Origin: Lantana camara | Lineage: Eukaryota; Streptophyta; Magnoliopsida; Lamiales; Verbenaceae | NCBI GenBank assembly: GCA_037501455.1 | Contig: CM074863.1 | Location: 7,002,001-7,066,000 of the forward strand | DNA length: 64,000 nt | Reading direction: 5' to 3' | Shown: positions 1 to 11,448 of the stretch, piece after piece | Layout of the letters: the number at the start of each line of letters is the position of its first letter | Numbering within the stretch: position 1 is the stretch's first letter | Program-made: the position numbers and the translations under genes | Notes under the pieces: model-generated | What the model saw: the letters and a program-made list of their open reading frames with translations, nothing else | The model's database searches: none | Told to the model about the DNA's origin: nothing

Positions 1-1486
1 GAAAATGAAGATTCACAAAACCAAGACAAATCAGTACCACAACAATGCCAACTCAATTTGGCAACAAAGACAAATCAATAATACCTTAACAAAATGTCAT
101 ATGCTAGCATGATAGGAAAAAAGATAAAGTTCAAAAGTATTTTGACCTTTAAAAGTTCCACAACGATGACCCCAGGCCCTACTTTATTGGCAGCCTTCTT
201 CACATCCTTTTCTACCCAGCTTCTGGGTAGGTTACCCACGAACAACTTGTTCTTTGCTTGAGATGTAGAACACTTCAACCTTTTACCCTGAAATATTTGA
301 GGATATATAAATGAATAGATACAATGATGTTGGTTTTCCAACATACCAACTACAATACACCAAAAGTCAAAAAGGAACTTCATCTAAGAAGCACCATTTC
401 ATTAATTCATGGGAGAATTACATCTGACTACCCTGCGTTTAGGCCTATTTACAATGTAATTCATTATTATCGGGAAACTACATTTTAGTCCCTATAAATC
501 TTATTTGGTCTGAGATCCCTTAACGGGATTTGTAAAAGTACACTTACGCCCTTGACGGTTTTATGAATGTTATATTGAATATATAACCAAAATTACAAAA
601 TCACTCCTAAAGTTTACAAATATAAACAAAACGATCCCTACAAATTATGAATTTTACAACAAATCAGGGGTATTTTTGGAATGACATAACGGAACCCTAG
701 GGACCACAAACAGTTCTCAAAGTTAGGGACTAAAATATAATTTCCCGATACTAATGGACTGCGTTGCAATTAGGCCTAAATGCAGGGTAGTCAGATGTAA
801 TTCTCCCTTAATTCATGGAAGAGTTACTGGTACATGTAAGTGTTTCCCCCTTGTGTGTTTATGAAAGTCAATCAAGAGAGACGTGCTTACCTTCAATTCA
901 GTATTATTAAGCTCCTTCATAGCCTTAGACGCTAACTCCTTGCTCCTGAAGGTTACAAAAGCATATCCCTTGTTTTCATACGAGTCCTTTCCCTTCATTA
1001 TCCTGACCTGGTAATAACATACAAAAGATATGAGTAAATCATATGGAAATCAGTCTAACTACAGGATCATTTTACCTCTGTAACTTCTCCAACTGATTCA
1101 CAAAAGCGTTTTAGGTCATCTTCGGAAGTATCCTGGGGAATTCCACCAAGGTAAACCTCTGAGCCATGTGGAGGAAGTGCAAGAAGCTCAGCATGCTTTT
1201 TATGTACTTCCTCATCCCCTTCAGAATTTGCCATGCCATTATCACTATCATGCCCATCCACATCATTTTCATCGTCCTCCTCTTCCTCTTCTTCCACCTC
1301 CTCTTCTACTTCTTCCTCTTCTTCCACTTCCTCTTCTACTTCTTCCTCTATTTCCTCATACTCAACCTCTTCCTCCAAGGTTTCCTCCATGTCATTGTCG
1401 GCAAGCTCAACCTGCTCATCAGCCTCAATAGTATTATCTTGTTCAGATGGCTTGGTACCTGCAGGACCAGTCCTTGATCTTGGCAT
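1..1486 (-). CDS. hnRNP Q-like RNA-binding protein with RRMs (5' part, runs off the left edge)
   Basis: Three coding exons are visible: 1486-1076, 1007-891 and 287-147; later exons lie outside the window. The 223 visible residues have a Glu-rich acidic region (about residues 25-80), then the linker PPHGSEVYLGG that opens RRM1. RRM1 continues with KGYAFVTF (RNP1) in exon 2, and RRM2 begins with KLFVGNLPRSW in exon 3. This order is that of plant hnRNP Q-like / LIF2-like proteins, nuclear RNA binders; Arabidopsis LIF2 contacts the Polycomb protein LHP1. By memory the closest Arabidopsis protein is At3g52660 rather than LIF2 itself. The ATG at 1484-1486 follows a long 5'UTR intron (about 1496-2662). 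The second coding intron (288-890) carries a MITE. Family is confident; the exact orthologue is less so. Confidence 0.88.
411..807. mobile_element. Foldback MITE with 9-bp target duplication (Mutator-like)
   Basis: The 397-bp insert starts GGGAGAATTACATCTGAC and ends with the reverse complement. Inverted arms of about 85 bp match with few differences. It is flanked by the perfect 9-bp direct repeat TTAATTCAT (402-410 and 808-816). A 9-bp duplication plus long inverted ends is typical of non-autonomous Mutator-like elements. It has no coding capacity and lies within the second coding intron of the hnRNP Q-like gene. Confidence 0.88.
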
Positions 1487-2662
1487 CTTATACCTCTAAC
1501 AAGACAGGCTTCTCTTGCAACTCTGGGAAAAAGGCAGAAGCCGGAAGCATTTGCAAAAGAAAGAAGAAAAATGTGGATAGGTGGAAACAAAAAGAACGGC
1601 CTCAAGGAGTTCCAGAGTAAGTTTCTTGTTTGAATTGGTTCCATGAGGTGTAGATCCAAGGAGTTTCAATGTGAAAATTTAAAACAAGGGATGATAAAAT
1701 ACAGAACAATAGATACAGGCAAGAAGAGTTCTGAACTTTAATCAAGAGGAAAACGATAACTCAAAAGGTGCAAAATCAATGAACCACTGAATGTCTTGAA
1801 ATATAGAGAATGATGATGCCGGGGAAAAGGCAAATCACAAAAGGCAAATATTTATGCAGGACACACAACAAAGAATGCTGTAAACAAGAGAATACCCCAA
1901 TAAACAAAAAGATATGGATTTGGTAACTAAAACGAGCAATTTCTTAAAAGATTAACTAATTCCAGTTCCTGAATACATGTCCAGTCTGTAACTTTCCTGC
2001 ACCCAGTTAATGCATAGGAACAGTGAATGAAATGATTAACGAGCAACCTCAAATGCACTAAACAAAACCATTGCTCAGTAGCAGAAAGTTCGCAATAGAC
2101 GTGCATGCTGTTAAGTTACATAAACCAGTTGATCGAGGTTAAAACAAGTAGGAGCCCTTACTTAGTTAAGAAGATAATGTACGCAGAAGAAAAGAAGATC
2201 TATTAAAACCAAAAATGCATGTCTACGCCCTTTTCGCAAGAGTTAGTTCCGGAATTATCAACCCTGGAAGCTTGCAATTGTGATTCTCCAAGGTTTTGGT
2301 AAGCATCACCACCACCTAAGCTTTTAACCATTTTCATTTAATTTTTGATAAGGACGACCACCTACACTTACATGTTCACACTCCAGAAACTGCCCAATTG
2401 AATATATTTATCTAAATCACGCCAGTATCTAATTTCCCAATTAGAAATCGAGAAAACCCTAATTCTGTCGATGAATAAAATCAGCACTCAGATCCACGTA
2501 TAATCAGAACACCTAAAGCAAGGCTAAACAAAGTCCCCTAAGCTAGGGGCAGACTCGTGAGGGAAAATGTCAATGGGATACCAAGTATCATAGATAGTTA
2601 GATATACACAAGCTTAAAAGCAAACAAATGTACGAATATGCAGAGATAGACGAGAAACGTAC

Positions 2663-2820
2663 CAGCAGAGACAAACCAAATCACACTCTCTCTCTTCGTC
2701 GGTCGTTCTCAAGCTAGAGCAGAGGTTCGCCGGAAAAGCACCGATTCCTGCGGTTGCACTTATTTCTCGTTAACAGGTAGAGTAGAACCCTAGCCTTCCT
2801 GGATGGCTCGATTTTAGTTT
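2663..2820 (-). other. Non-coding 5' leader exon of the hnRNP Q-like gene
   Basis: Read on the minus strand, a pyrimidine-rich leader with CTCTCTCT ends in CTGCTG followed by the donor GTACGT at 2662-2657. The matching acceptor lies just before the coding exon near 1496. The leader intron is about 1.17 kb. The upper limit is a guess, because no TATA box is obvious; the sequence turns AT-rich with a poly-T run near 2850-2868. Confidence 0.5.
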
Positions 2821-2829
2821 GTTTTTCAA

Positions 2830-3630
2830 ATGGGGCGTGGCCAATTTACCTTTTTTTTTTTTTTTTTTGCCAGACTCAATTCTCAAAAGTTGAAGATGAC
2901 ATATTTGCCCTTCACATGCTTTTTCATATTTATATTTATTTTTTAAATTTTTTTCTTTATAAGAGCACGCTTCCTTTTCTAAATAAAGAAGAATAGAAAA
3001 AAAACAGATTAGGGAAACAAATCCAAGTCATAACTGGTTTTCGACCACGAAATCCACAACTAATTTTCGGAATCGGTTTAAACCTAGCCTCATGAAATTT
3101 CCATAATTAGCTAATTATGTCGTAAATATCTATATTTTCACTTCAATTTCAGCTTCTAGGGTTTTTTTGGAGTTTTACAGGTTTTCATTTTTCAAACAAC
3201 TATTCATCAAATTTTTTAGTACATAACAATTTTGAGCCCTTAATGATGCTCAGAGTGGGGACACAATGTTCTGTCATAAGAGAGCTTTGGTAGCACACTT
3301 CTTTTCCTAATTACAGATCATTTTAATTTCACATATGAAAATCAAGAAAAGTTTATAATCGACAAGGCATCCTTGTAGCAGCAGATGACACCACCGCCAC
3401 CATGGCAGATAAAACTGAACAAAAATATGCTCTGTCATAAGAGTTCACATGTTAATAACACTGATAAGTGATGACTAGACCTATAGATATCTATTGAAAA
3501 CAAGCATAGCAGAAACGCTCTAATTGCAAACAATGTAGTCATTACATGAGTTCCACAAAATCACTAGCAAATGCGGATTGTGAATTATAGCCAACACATC
3601 CCAGCAGACGAGAGCCACATGAAACATGGT
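2830..3630. other. Intergenic: promoter of the hnRNP Q-like gene and 3' region of RPA3
   Basis: No coding sequence is supported here. The right part (roughly 3240-3633) should be the RPA3 3'UTR, and the left part the upstream region of the divergently read hnRNP Q-like leader. There is a poly-T run near 2850-2868 and AT-rich DNA near 2930-3000. Confidence 0.5.
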
Positions 3631-3633
3631 TGC

Positions 3634-4873
3634 TTAGATAAACAGGTGTCTGAAATCTCCATTGGCGAGCTGACAGACACTGTTGTAGCACGCTGTATCT
3701 GCAGTGAGAAATGATTGAATTGAATAAGAATGCAGTAATGACTTGCAAATTTATTTGAATACGTAGCAGCATACGACCAACTATTGGTTATGGCTAACAA
3801 GTATATCTTCGTGGCTCCCCGAAGCAAAAGTAGATGCGACTAAATCAATTTTGCAGCAAACAATCCACGATTCAGTCTGTGCAGACAATAAAGATATTGT
3901 ACAAAGTTGATGAAACCAATAGTCTAAGTAAAAGACCACAAAGATAATTACCAGGTTGGTCGATGTTATCTCCAAATAGGGATGCTGATTTCCCATTATG
4001 AACAAGTTGAAAATATATTGGTAACAAGTACACGATAAATATATTTTATTAAAGCGAAGAACTAGGGCATAAACATTGTGAGAAGCTACTTCTTCCTATT
4101 AACAATTTAACCAGTGATTCTCAATGACACACTTCTCTTCTGGGGAATGTCATGCACGCCTCAGTGGGAATTTTCTTAAATCCGACACGTTTTAAGTATT
4201 GTAATTTTTCACTCCACAAGACATCATTTGATGTTTCAATAAATGCTAGAATTTAGGTTACCACTCCTCTATAGTCTAGAGTTACCCAGCAACCTACCAA
4301 GATAACATAATGCCGAGCATGAAATTACAAATATAAACCATTACACATCGAGAATAGTCGGAGTGTCGGACAACATATTATAAGATTTCAGAAGGCCTAG
4401 TGATTTTTACACGACCCATTACGCAACTTTAAAAGTAATCCCGAGTCATTTGAAAACCAAACTATAAGAAAATGCCAATACTCCAATATAACTATCTCCC
4501 AAACCAAAGACCAGCAGAACAGCGAAATTCAAGCAGCAAAAACAGAACACCAAAGAGACCCAAATATATCAGCACGAAGCTCGACAGAGGAGTATAAAAT
4601 TTCAGGAAGCATACCAAGATTATCGCCAAAGTTGGTCCAGATTTCAGCCCTAATAGATTGGTTGCTGTCGGCAACGCCGATAACCTCGACGAAAGTTGAA
4701 AGAGGTGCAGGGGGATTCCCCTTGATAATCAACTGCTGCTCGTCGGTTGATTTTCCAACCACCGAGCCACCACCGTCGGATCTGAGCACCTGAATTACAG
4801 CACGAACCCTCCGGCCAACGTGCATCCGCAGCAGCTCCGCGTTGACAAAAACCGCCGGATTTGACGTATCCAT
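3634..4873 (-). CDS. RPA3: Replication protein A 14-kDa subunit (RPA3)
   Basis: This is the smallest subunit of the RPA heterotrimer, which coats single-stranded DNA in replication, repair and recombination in the nucleus. There are two coding exons: 4873-4615 (86 codons plus 1 nt) and 3698-3634, joined across a 916-bp intron to give 107 residues, the usual length for plant RPA14. The protein starts MDTSNPAVFVNAELL and has one OB fold (VGRRVRAVIQV, GKSTDEQQL, STFVEVIGV, AEIWTNFGDNLD). It ends ANGDFRHLFI, the family C-terminus that packs into the trimer core. A leader intron probably lies between about 4895 and 4970 (donor GTATGA, acceptor CTAG). The promoter contains an E2F-type site at 5072-5079 and site II-like GGCCCA nearby, as expected for an S-phase gene. 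Confidence 0.93.
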
Positions 4874-5071
4874 TAGCTTCAGCCTTCAAATGAACACTAG
4901 TCAGTAAAAAATGAGACAAAGTGAATCGCAAACAGGAATTGATTCCGTTAGGGTTTACGAGATATCATACCTTCAATATTTGAATCTAGCAAAACCGATC
5001 GACTTTAGGGGGGGGAGAGAGAGATTTGAGTGGAGCTTTAGAGAGACGAGGGCAAAAAAGTGGGAATAATG

Positions 5072-5089
5072 GCGGCAAATGTTCCCGCC
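5072..5089 (-). promoter_or_regulatory. E2F-type sites in the RPA3 promoter
   Basis: On the coding (minus) strand, 5079-5072 reads TTTGCCGC, which fits the E2F consensus TTTSSCGC. A second near-match, GTTCCCGCC, follows on the plus strand at 5081-5089. The pair lies about 200 bp upstream of the ATG, near the likely transcription start. Function is inferred from family knowledge (RPA genes are E2F targets). Confidence 0.6.
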
Positions 5090-5531
5090 TTCTCTTCGAG
5101 TCTCTTAATACTCTCCGTTCCATTTAGGCCCATTATTGGCTAATAAAAGTTCAGAACTCATCAATGGGCTCAAATAAAGTGTTATTTTATTTGGTATGGT
5201 CCGCTAAAGATTTAGGTTTCGTGAGATTAAATAAATATGACAATTTATACCAATAAATAGTTTAAATTCGGTGTTATATTAGGTTAATAACAAATTTCGT
5301 ATTCAAGTTACCGGAAACACACCTAGATAGGGAGAACGTTATTCTGTAAGGGTCTTACTCGAACGGATAATGAATATAGAACAAAAGAAATATATATATA
5401 ATGGAGTATGGAAATATGTAAATATGTAATAATTATTATTTAAAATGTTGCTACAAATAGCAATGATGACAAATAACTGAATAAGTAATATAAAAAAGAC
5501 TAGAGAAATGCTCTATGTAAAAGAAAGTAGA

Positions 5532-8500
5532 CTAAACTACGAGTGCAGTAGCGAGTGAGGCATGTTGACCATCCAAAAGATCAGAATGACTCAGTTGCTG
5601 CAGTTTGCCATCAGTTAACAGGAAGATTCTTTCAGCCATTAGAACAGTTTCTAATCGATGAGCAATCACTAATACCTGAAAATACAAAACAAATCTAAGA
5701 AAATCAACGTGTACTATAAACGTAACTGGTAATTAAAAGAGTCATTCAGCTTAAGCTTACTGTTCGATTCTGCATTAGGCGCTGAAGAGCTTGTCTCACC
5801 AATTTCTCAGACCTGCCGTCTAATGCAGATGTTGCTTCATCTAAGATAAGAATGGATGGATCCTGATAGAGCGCCCTCGCGATAGCTAATCTGCAGTAAA
5901 AATTATGGGAATCTAGAGATTTACACACCGAAAAGAAATAGGGATAATTATACTAGCATATCCTGACGTTTGGCCTAGTTGTACAATTTCTCTTGAGGTT
6001 TCAGAAAATTACAGATCCTTCCCCTGATGTACCATAACTTTTGGCCTAATGAATACTATTCTATTACTCATGACTCTAAAGTTAAGTATTGGTCAGCAAG
6101 TGCCTGGAGAAAATATAATATTCATAAAAAATTAGATATGATTTCATCAGAATTCAAGTACACATATGTAATGCAAATTCTTTGACAGGGGAAGTTTTTG
6201 CAATTTCAAGGTTATGTTACTTGTGTAATTAGGTCAAATTTTAAGGTATGTCTGTGTAATTATCCCAAAGAAATATATCAACTGAACATGGCAGAAAAAT
6301 CCCTTGCCTTTGCCTTTGGCCTCCACTAAAATTTGAGCCTCTAGGTCCAACATTGGTTTGGTACTGATCAGGAAGACATTTAATGAACTCATCTGCATTT
6401 GCAGTTTGAGCTGCAAATATAACTCTATCCATGTCAATACCACTTATTAGATCCCTATACCCAATGTTCTCAGCTATAGTCCCCGAGAAAAGTACCTGAA
6501 ATTGGCAATTCACAACATCCTTTATCAACAGATGAGTGATGACACATTAAAAATTACCAAATGCCACACACCAGAACTTACTGTATCTTGAGAGACCAAT
6601 CCAACATGTTTCCTTAAGTTCTCTAACCGAATATTACGAATGTCATATCCATCTATTGCTATAGAACCTGTCAATATTGTAATGAAATTATTCAGTAAAA
6701 ATTGTGGAATACAACTTCTGAAGAAAGGACTCTCACTCACCATAAAGAGGTTCATATAGGCGAAGCAGAAGCTTGACGAGGGTTGTCTTGCCTCCTCCTG
6801 ATGGGCCGACTAGAGCTATTGTCTCTCCAGCTTTAATATGAAGATCCAGACCGTTCAATACAGGAGCGCTGCTGCTTTCTCCATATGAAAAGGAGAGGCC
6901 ACAAACTTCCACTTCTCCGGTAACAGAGGCTAATTCAACAGCATCTGGTTTCTCAATGTCCTAGAGGTTCATTATAGACAATAAATTTGCGGTCTATTTT
7001 GTTAAGGATAACTAATCTATTAGCTAATAAGAAATATCCTAACTACCATTTATCAAGGTAGTTCTATTTTTGCACCTTCCCACGCCATTAGGAATGATAT
7101 AGTCTATCAATCAATTGTTGCAATTTCAAACGAACTCATCTCAAAAGGTTTTTTTTAGGATGTTAATGAATGCAGAAAAAAGCTCAGAAATCGATATCAT
7201 TAAAATTCTTACTGCCTATGTTCAGCCTTTCATATTAAATGAGAAACCTCATAGAGAATCAATGCCCATAAAGCCATAAGATCTACCTGAGATTCGAACA
7301 ATGTCAAATTAAACAGTCGCTCAATAGCCGGCTCTCCTTGTTTTAATTCGTTGTATGCTTTTCCGACATCCTGTGTAATTCTTTAATTTCAGATTGATAC
7401 TTTAAGACAGCTGCACAAGAAGAAAAACCATAATAGCAAATAAACATGCATTAGAAAACTATACACATAGAAATCACACAAGACCATCTGATGAATAATT
7501 CAACATTTCTACTCCCATACACATCTACTATACTATTTGCCATACCAATTAGAACTGCAACTTTCCAACACAGAAAGAATGTAGCATACATGAAACCGAA
7601 TGATACAGGTACCTTAATCTATTACAGGACATACAAAATGTCAAACACTAGAATAGACAACAGTACCTGAATAGGATCAATCAACAGAATCAGTGATGTT
7701 ATGAAAGAAACCATGGAAGGGCAATTGAACGAGCCTCGTGAGATTACCAGCGAGCTGGCACAGAACATGAATAAAACCCCAAAGAACATTGATTGTACTA
7801 TCTGGGGGATTAAAACCTTCATTTGCTTCTTGTTCAAACATGCAGAGAGGTCAGCAGAAGCAAGAGACTGGAATCTGATACGCTCATTAGATTCTGCATT
7901 GTTTGCCTTCACAAAAAGAATTGACGGAAAGACCTAAAACAAAAGGAATAACATATATGCTGTTAGTCTTCTCGGTAAAATATCGAAAAAGAGCTAGCTA
8001 GGGAAGATAATAAACATTAAACAAGAATCATATGCATTATGATTATAAGCAATTGAAGGCCATCAAAAGTGGAGATAGTTTCGGCTAATGTTTTATATCA
8101 TAAAATCTGCCATACCTCATTTAGGTACGCTGATAGAGCAGCAGTACTAAGTTGTGCCTTATTTGATATCATTCGAAGCTTTTCCCCGAGACATCCAATT
8201 AAAAGAGCCATACAAGGAATCACCTTGAAAGAATGCCGGAATATCTTACTTCTTCAATTTATCATCAATATTCAAATACAGAAAATTATGATACTCTCAC
8301 TTCCTTACCAAAGCAGAAACTAGCGACAGTACAGGGCTTATGATTAACATCTGAGTAGCCATGGCTGATAGTTGTAATGTACTTGGTACAATTGTCTGTA
8401 AAACACAAAGCCAAAAATGATCATATGTATGATATAAAAAATGTGTGTGTGTGTGTGTGTGTGTGCGCGTGCGAGCAAGCGATCCTCACATTCAAAAGCG

Positions 8501-9083
8501 AATACACGGTGTCGGATATATCCTCTGCCTCAGCTGTGATCCGGTAAGCGACATCCCCAGGTAAAACTCCATTATCACCCTCAAAGAACCCCAAATCCCT
8601 CTGCAAAACCTTGTTGAACACATAAACCCTAATCTTGTACACGCAGCTCAATGCAGCATCCCATAGAAGCGCCTGCTGCAGATAATTCGCCACAATTCGA
8701 GTCATAACAAGAATCCCCAAAATCAAGGCCTCGTTTCTTAAGCTCACCAAATTTGCAGTACCCAACACAGAAGAAAGTTTTCCGGCCAACGGAACGATTT
8801 TGGAGAGCGAGTAGACCGAAACAGCGCTGCATAGCCAGCCGGAGAGGATCGGGCGCCATTCAGATTGAACGTATGGTTTGAGTGCTGCAAGGGAGCCGAG
8901 ATTGATCGGCGGCGGGGGGCGGTTGGTTGCAACTGCGGCGGATGATCTGATACGAAAGGGGAGTGGAAAAACGTTTGTTGTAGATGCTTTGGGATTGTAT
9001 CTGTGACTGTGAGTGGGGATTTTGAGATTGAGCTGAGAGATGGAAGAGTACTGTGGTGGTGAGAATTGGAGTAATTGAGCCAT
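5532..9083 (-). CDS. ABCB29: Chloroplast ABC transporter B family member 29-like (half-size ABCB)
   Basis: Ten coding exons: 9083-8490, 8395-8309, 8223-8116, 7933-7667, 7370-7287, 6960-6741, 6667-6582, 6495-6308, 5890-5761, 5675-5532. All phases agree and give 635 residues, close to Arabidopsis ABCB29 (At5g03910). A Ser/Pro-rich N-terminus resembles a chloroplast transit peptide. The membrane domain follows, then one nucleotide-binding domain: Walker [10 protein letters not shown] (432-440), Q-loop VSQDT (478-482), signature SGGQRQR (to 545), Walker B ILILDE (558-563) and H-loop His594. All catalytic motifs are intact, so it should be active as a dimer; the substrate is unknown. The intron after exon 8 uses a GC donor (AG|GCAAGG), needed to keep [15 protein letters not shown] in frame, and contains a MITE. 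Intron 1 begins with a (GT)n run. Confidence 0.93.
5941..6266. mobile_element. Foldback MITE in the GC-AG intron of ABCB29
   Basis: A 326-bp insert with ends GGGATAATTA...TAATTATCCC and inverted arms of roughly 80 bp. It is flanked by the perfect 9-bp repeat AAAGAAATA (5932-5940 and 6267-6275). Phrases such as AAATTACA and TTCCCCTG recur in the copy at 21174-21488, so the two belong to one family. Confidence 0.86.
8440..8468. repeat. (GT)n microsatellite in ABCB29 intron 1
   Basis: An alternating GT tract of about 12 units runs into GCGCGTGCG, about 20 bp inside the first intron from the donor site. Likely length-polymorphic. Confidence 0.9.
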
Positions 9084-9837
9084 TAATTATTCTTGCAAGG
9101 AAAAGGAACAACCTTTATAATTGTGTGTTCTTTAGACAATTAGACCTGCTAATTGAACTTATTTACATGCTCCATACAGGATAATTAATGTAAAATATTG
9201 TTTGGTTCCAATCTTACCAAATAACTCCCTATAAAATTATATAACATAATAGGATATAAATACTACTACTATGACATTTTATGAAAATTATACTGATATT
9301 TTTCTAAAATGGAGAGTTACGCGGGGATAAATTCCGCGTTATCCGATCTTATATGTCATATTTGGGAATGTATCTCTCTTTATACTTTCTAAATTAGATA
9401 AATTAAATTAAATATTAGAAAGATGTGTTTGAGATTAATTAGGATTTTATGTGGATAAACATTTTTTTAAATCAAATAAGTTAAAATAAAAGAAAAAGAA
9501 AAAGAAAAAGAATATAGATAATTATAATGGCATACCGGTTAAACAAGGGTTGAATAGGAGTAATTGGAGAGTGTGGGTATCTGTATCTCACAGAATTTTA
9601 TTTAGGGCAACTAAACCACTAAGAGAACAAACTTTGAGAATCCCACTCCCTTGGCAACTTATTTAATGCAATGGCGATCATACTCATCCGATCCGCTGAG
9701 AATCCCTTCTTTCCCGGCCTTAATTTCCTTCTCTACTATTATTATATTAACCATTTCCTTTTCCTTCTTCTCTTTGTGTATTGCATCAGAATTCATAACT
9801 CACATTTACTTATTATTTCCAAGTAATTAAGGAGAAA
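9084..9837. other. Intergenic: upstream of ABCB29 and of a broken coiled-coil ORF
   Basis: AT-rich DNA with an AAAGA-type repeat near 9490-9510. A possible 52-codon ORF (9670-9828, plus) is rich in Phe and Leu, but nothing supports it as a gene. No other feature is recognised. Confidence 0.4.
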
Positions 9838-10264
9838 ATGGATAACCTTGAAAAAATCATGAGTGAGGAGGAAATTGAAGAAATCAAGAGTATGGAAGAG
9901 ATTTTTTTTTTTGGTCAACAAGAGTATGGAAGAGATTGAAGAAATGAAGATTGAGGTCACTAAGCTGGAAGAAATGAAGGCTGAGCTTACCAAGCTGGAC
10001 GAAATCAGGACTAAGCTTCGTAGAGAATGGGACACTAGGTTTGGAGAATTAAAGAACAAGTTAAAGAGTGTGGAAGAAAAAACCAAGACTAAGAAACTAA
10101 CTAATGGAGAAGGTATGCAAATGGAAATCCTAAATAATAAGAAAATCAAGAGTAGGGAAGAAACTCATGAACGACTCTCTGCTTCTTTTCTCACAATTTT
10201 ACTTTTACTATCTCTCTCCCTATTTCCGGCTATAATTTACTATTGTGCAATGCAAATTTTTTAA
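9838..10264 (+). pseudogene. Frameshifted coiled-coil protein with C-terminal membrane segment
   Basis: I do not recognise the family. An ATG at 9838 opens a Glu/Lys-rich reading frame that stops soon after 9903. The frame +1 to it (open to 10264) continues the same heptad-like pattern (KIEVTKLEEMKAELTKLDEI) and ends in one hydrophobic stretch (FLTILLLLSLSLFPAIIYY), as in a tail-anchored protein. The break is explained by a 34-bp duplication: a 19-bp block (9885-9903) is repeated at 9919-9937 with a T-rich spacer between. Thirty-four is not a multiple of three, so the frame is shifted. It could still be translated from an internal ATG such as 9925. Context: it lies beside a decayed ABCB29 fragment. 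Confidence 0.45.
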
Positions 10265-10745
10265 TTTCAGATTCATATTTTAATATTGATAGTAATTCAA
10301 CATTTCTATTTCCATACACTTCTATTATATATCCTAGAGCTGCAAGTATGGCACTACCGAATGATATAGAACTATAGAAGGTATGGCATATAGGAGAAGA
10401 CTTGACAAGGTATGGCAATTGGCGTACATGTTGTGTACACAATGATATAGGAGAACGTTGGGTAATTGGCATTCATGAAACAGAATGATATAGATGGACA
10501 TACACTAGAATAATAGGATCGGGATCGCAACCTAATTCATTTGCTTCTCGTGCGGGGTAATGTTTCATGTAGCTGTTTTGGCGTTGGGAATTTTGAGCTT
10601 GAGCTGAAAGATAGAAGAAGGAGATCAATAGTATGGTGGTGATGGAAGAAGGAGAGCAATAGGAAGAGTATGGTGGTGAGAATGGAAGAAATTCAGCCAC
10701 TAATTATTCTTGTCATTCACAACTGCTAATTGAACTTGTTTAACT
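10262..10745 (-). pseudogene. Decayed partial duplicate of ABCB29 (intron 4/5 and exon 1 pieces)
   Basis: Two segments resemble the neighbouring ABCB29 gene in the same orientation. 10262-10345 matches 7383-7555 with a gap (both hold AATTTCAGATT and AATTCAACATTTCTA). 10440-10515 resembles 7580-7680 (CATGAAAC.GAATGATA, ACACTAGAATA, ATAGGATC). 10568-10745 resembles 8993-9170: the first coding exon around its ATG (GGTGGTGAGAAT, ATTATTCTTG) and the region upstream (CTGCTAATTGAACTT). Internal exons are missing, so this is a truncated, rearranged copy without coding function. The short ORF starting MAEFLPFSPP at 10700 echoes the ABCB29 N-terminus [10 protein letters not shown]. Confidence 0.75.
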
Positions 10746-10930
10746 GCTAGAATCTGTTTTTATGCTTATTTTCAGAAAAAAGGAAAACATTTTACAAGTA
10801 CTTTGACATTTATGTATATTTGGATTTACGAATACTTTTGAACAAAAAACTATACAAAAATCAATGATCAGAAGAATTCCAGATAACAACAAGGGCAACA
10901 AAACTCGTTGGAGAGCTCGGCATTTGGGCC

Positions 10931-11448
10931 TCATTTCTCTCTGATCTTTTTGGTTATGGCAAGGAGTGCACCAGCAACGGCAACAACCACGCCTGAAACG
11001 ATAACGGCGGTCTTAAAATTCTGCATGGCCATATCCTTCCTTTCCTCTTCTTTTCTCTTCTCCCCAGCTTCATATTTTTCCTGCACCCTGGATTAGTAAG
11101 GGGTGTATCTGTAATAATATTTTGAGCGAGTTCCAGAGCATTCTCTCCACTTTATATTCTTGTTTACTACATAACCTTGGTCTTTGTAGCCATATTACAC
11201 ACATCATTTTATTAGATTCCATTTTACCTTTCTAAAAGTGACAAAATTTTGAATTTTGTGAACTCGGTCCCTATATATAAACACATACATATGTTGATAT
11301 GTTGCATCTACCAAATAGTATATTTTACCTTGATTTCCTTCGAAGTTGCGACCTCTGAAGAAACGGCATCGGCCTGAAAATCCTTGTCGATGCCTGGATT
11401 CAACTGTTTCTGTGCATCAACAGCGGGAAATTCCTGAGAACTTTCCAT
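10931..11448 (-). CDS. Small conserved tail-anchored-type membrane protein, 89 aa
   Basis: Two exons, 11448-11329 (40 codons) and 11080-10931, are joined in phase 0 by GTAAAA...GCAG. The product has 89 residues: a polar acidic N-terminal half with no signal peptide, a basic/acidic helix (residues 41-60, rich in Glu, Lys and Arg), then one hydrophobic segment (about residues 64-82, TAVIVSGVVVAVAGALLAI) and the short basic tail TKKIREK. This is the layout of a tail-anchored protein inserted after translation into ER, plastid or mitochondrial membranes. The acceptor just before GAAAAATATGAAG is needed; the alternative AG upstream would give an immediate stop. I do not recognise a named family. 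Splice sites, clean frame and topology support a real gene. Confidence 0.72.

Noticed and set aside
1166..1499. Plus-strand ORFs opposite the acidic region (103, 87 and 88 codons)
   Set aside because: They are low-complexity shadows of the GAA/GAG-rich acidic tract of the hnRNP Q-like gene.
4492..4674. 60-codon minus-strand ORF
   Set aside because: Out-of-frame shadow of RPA3 exon 1 and its intron.
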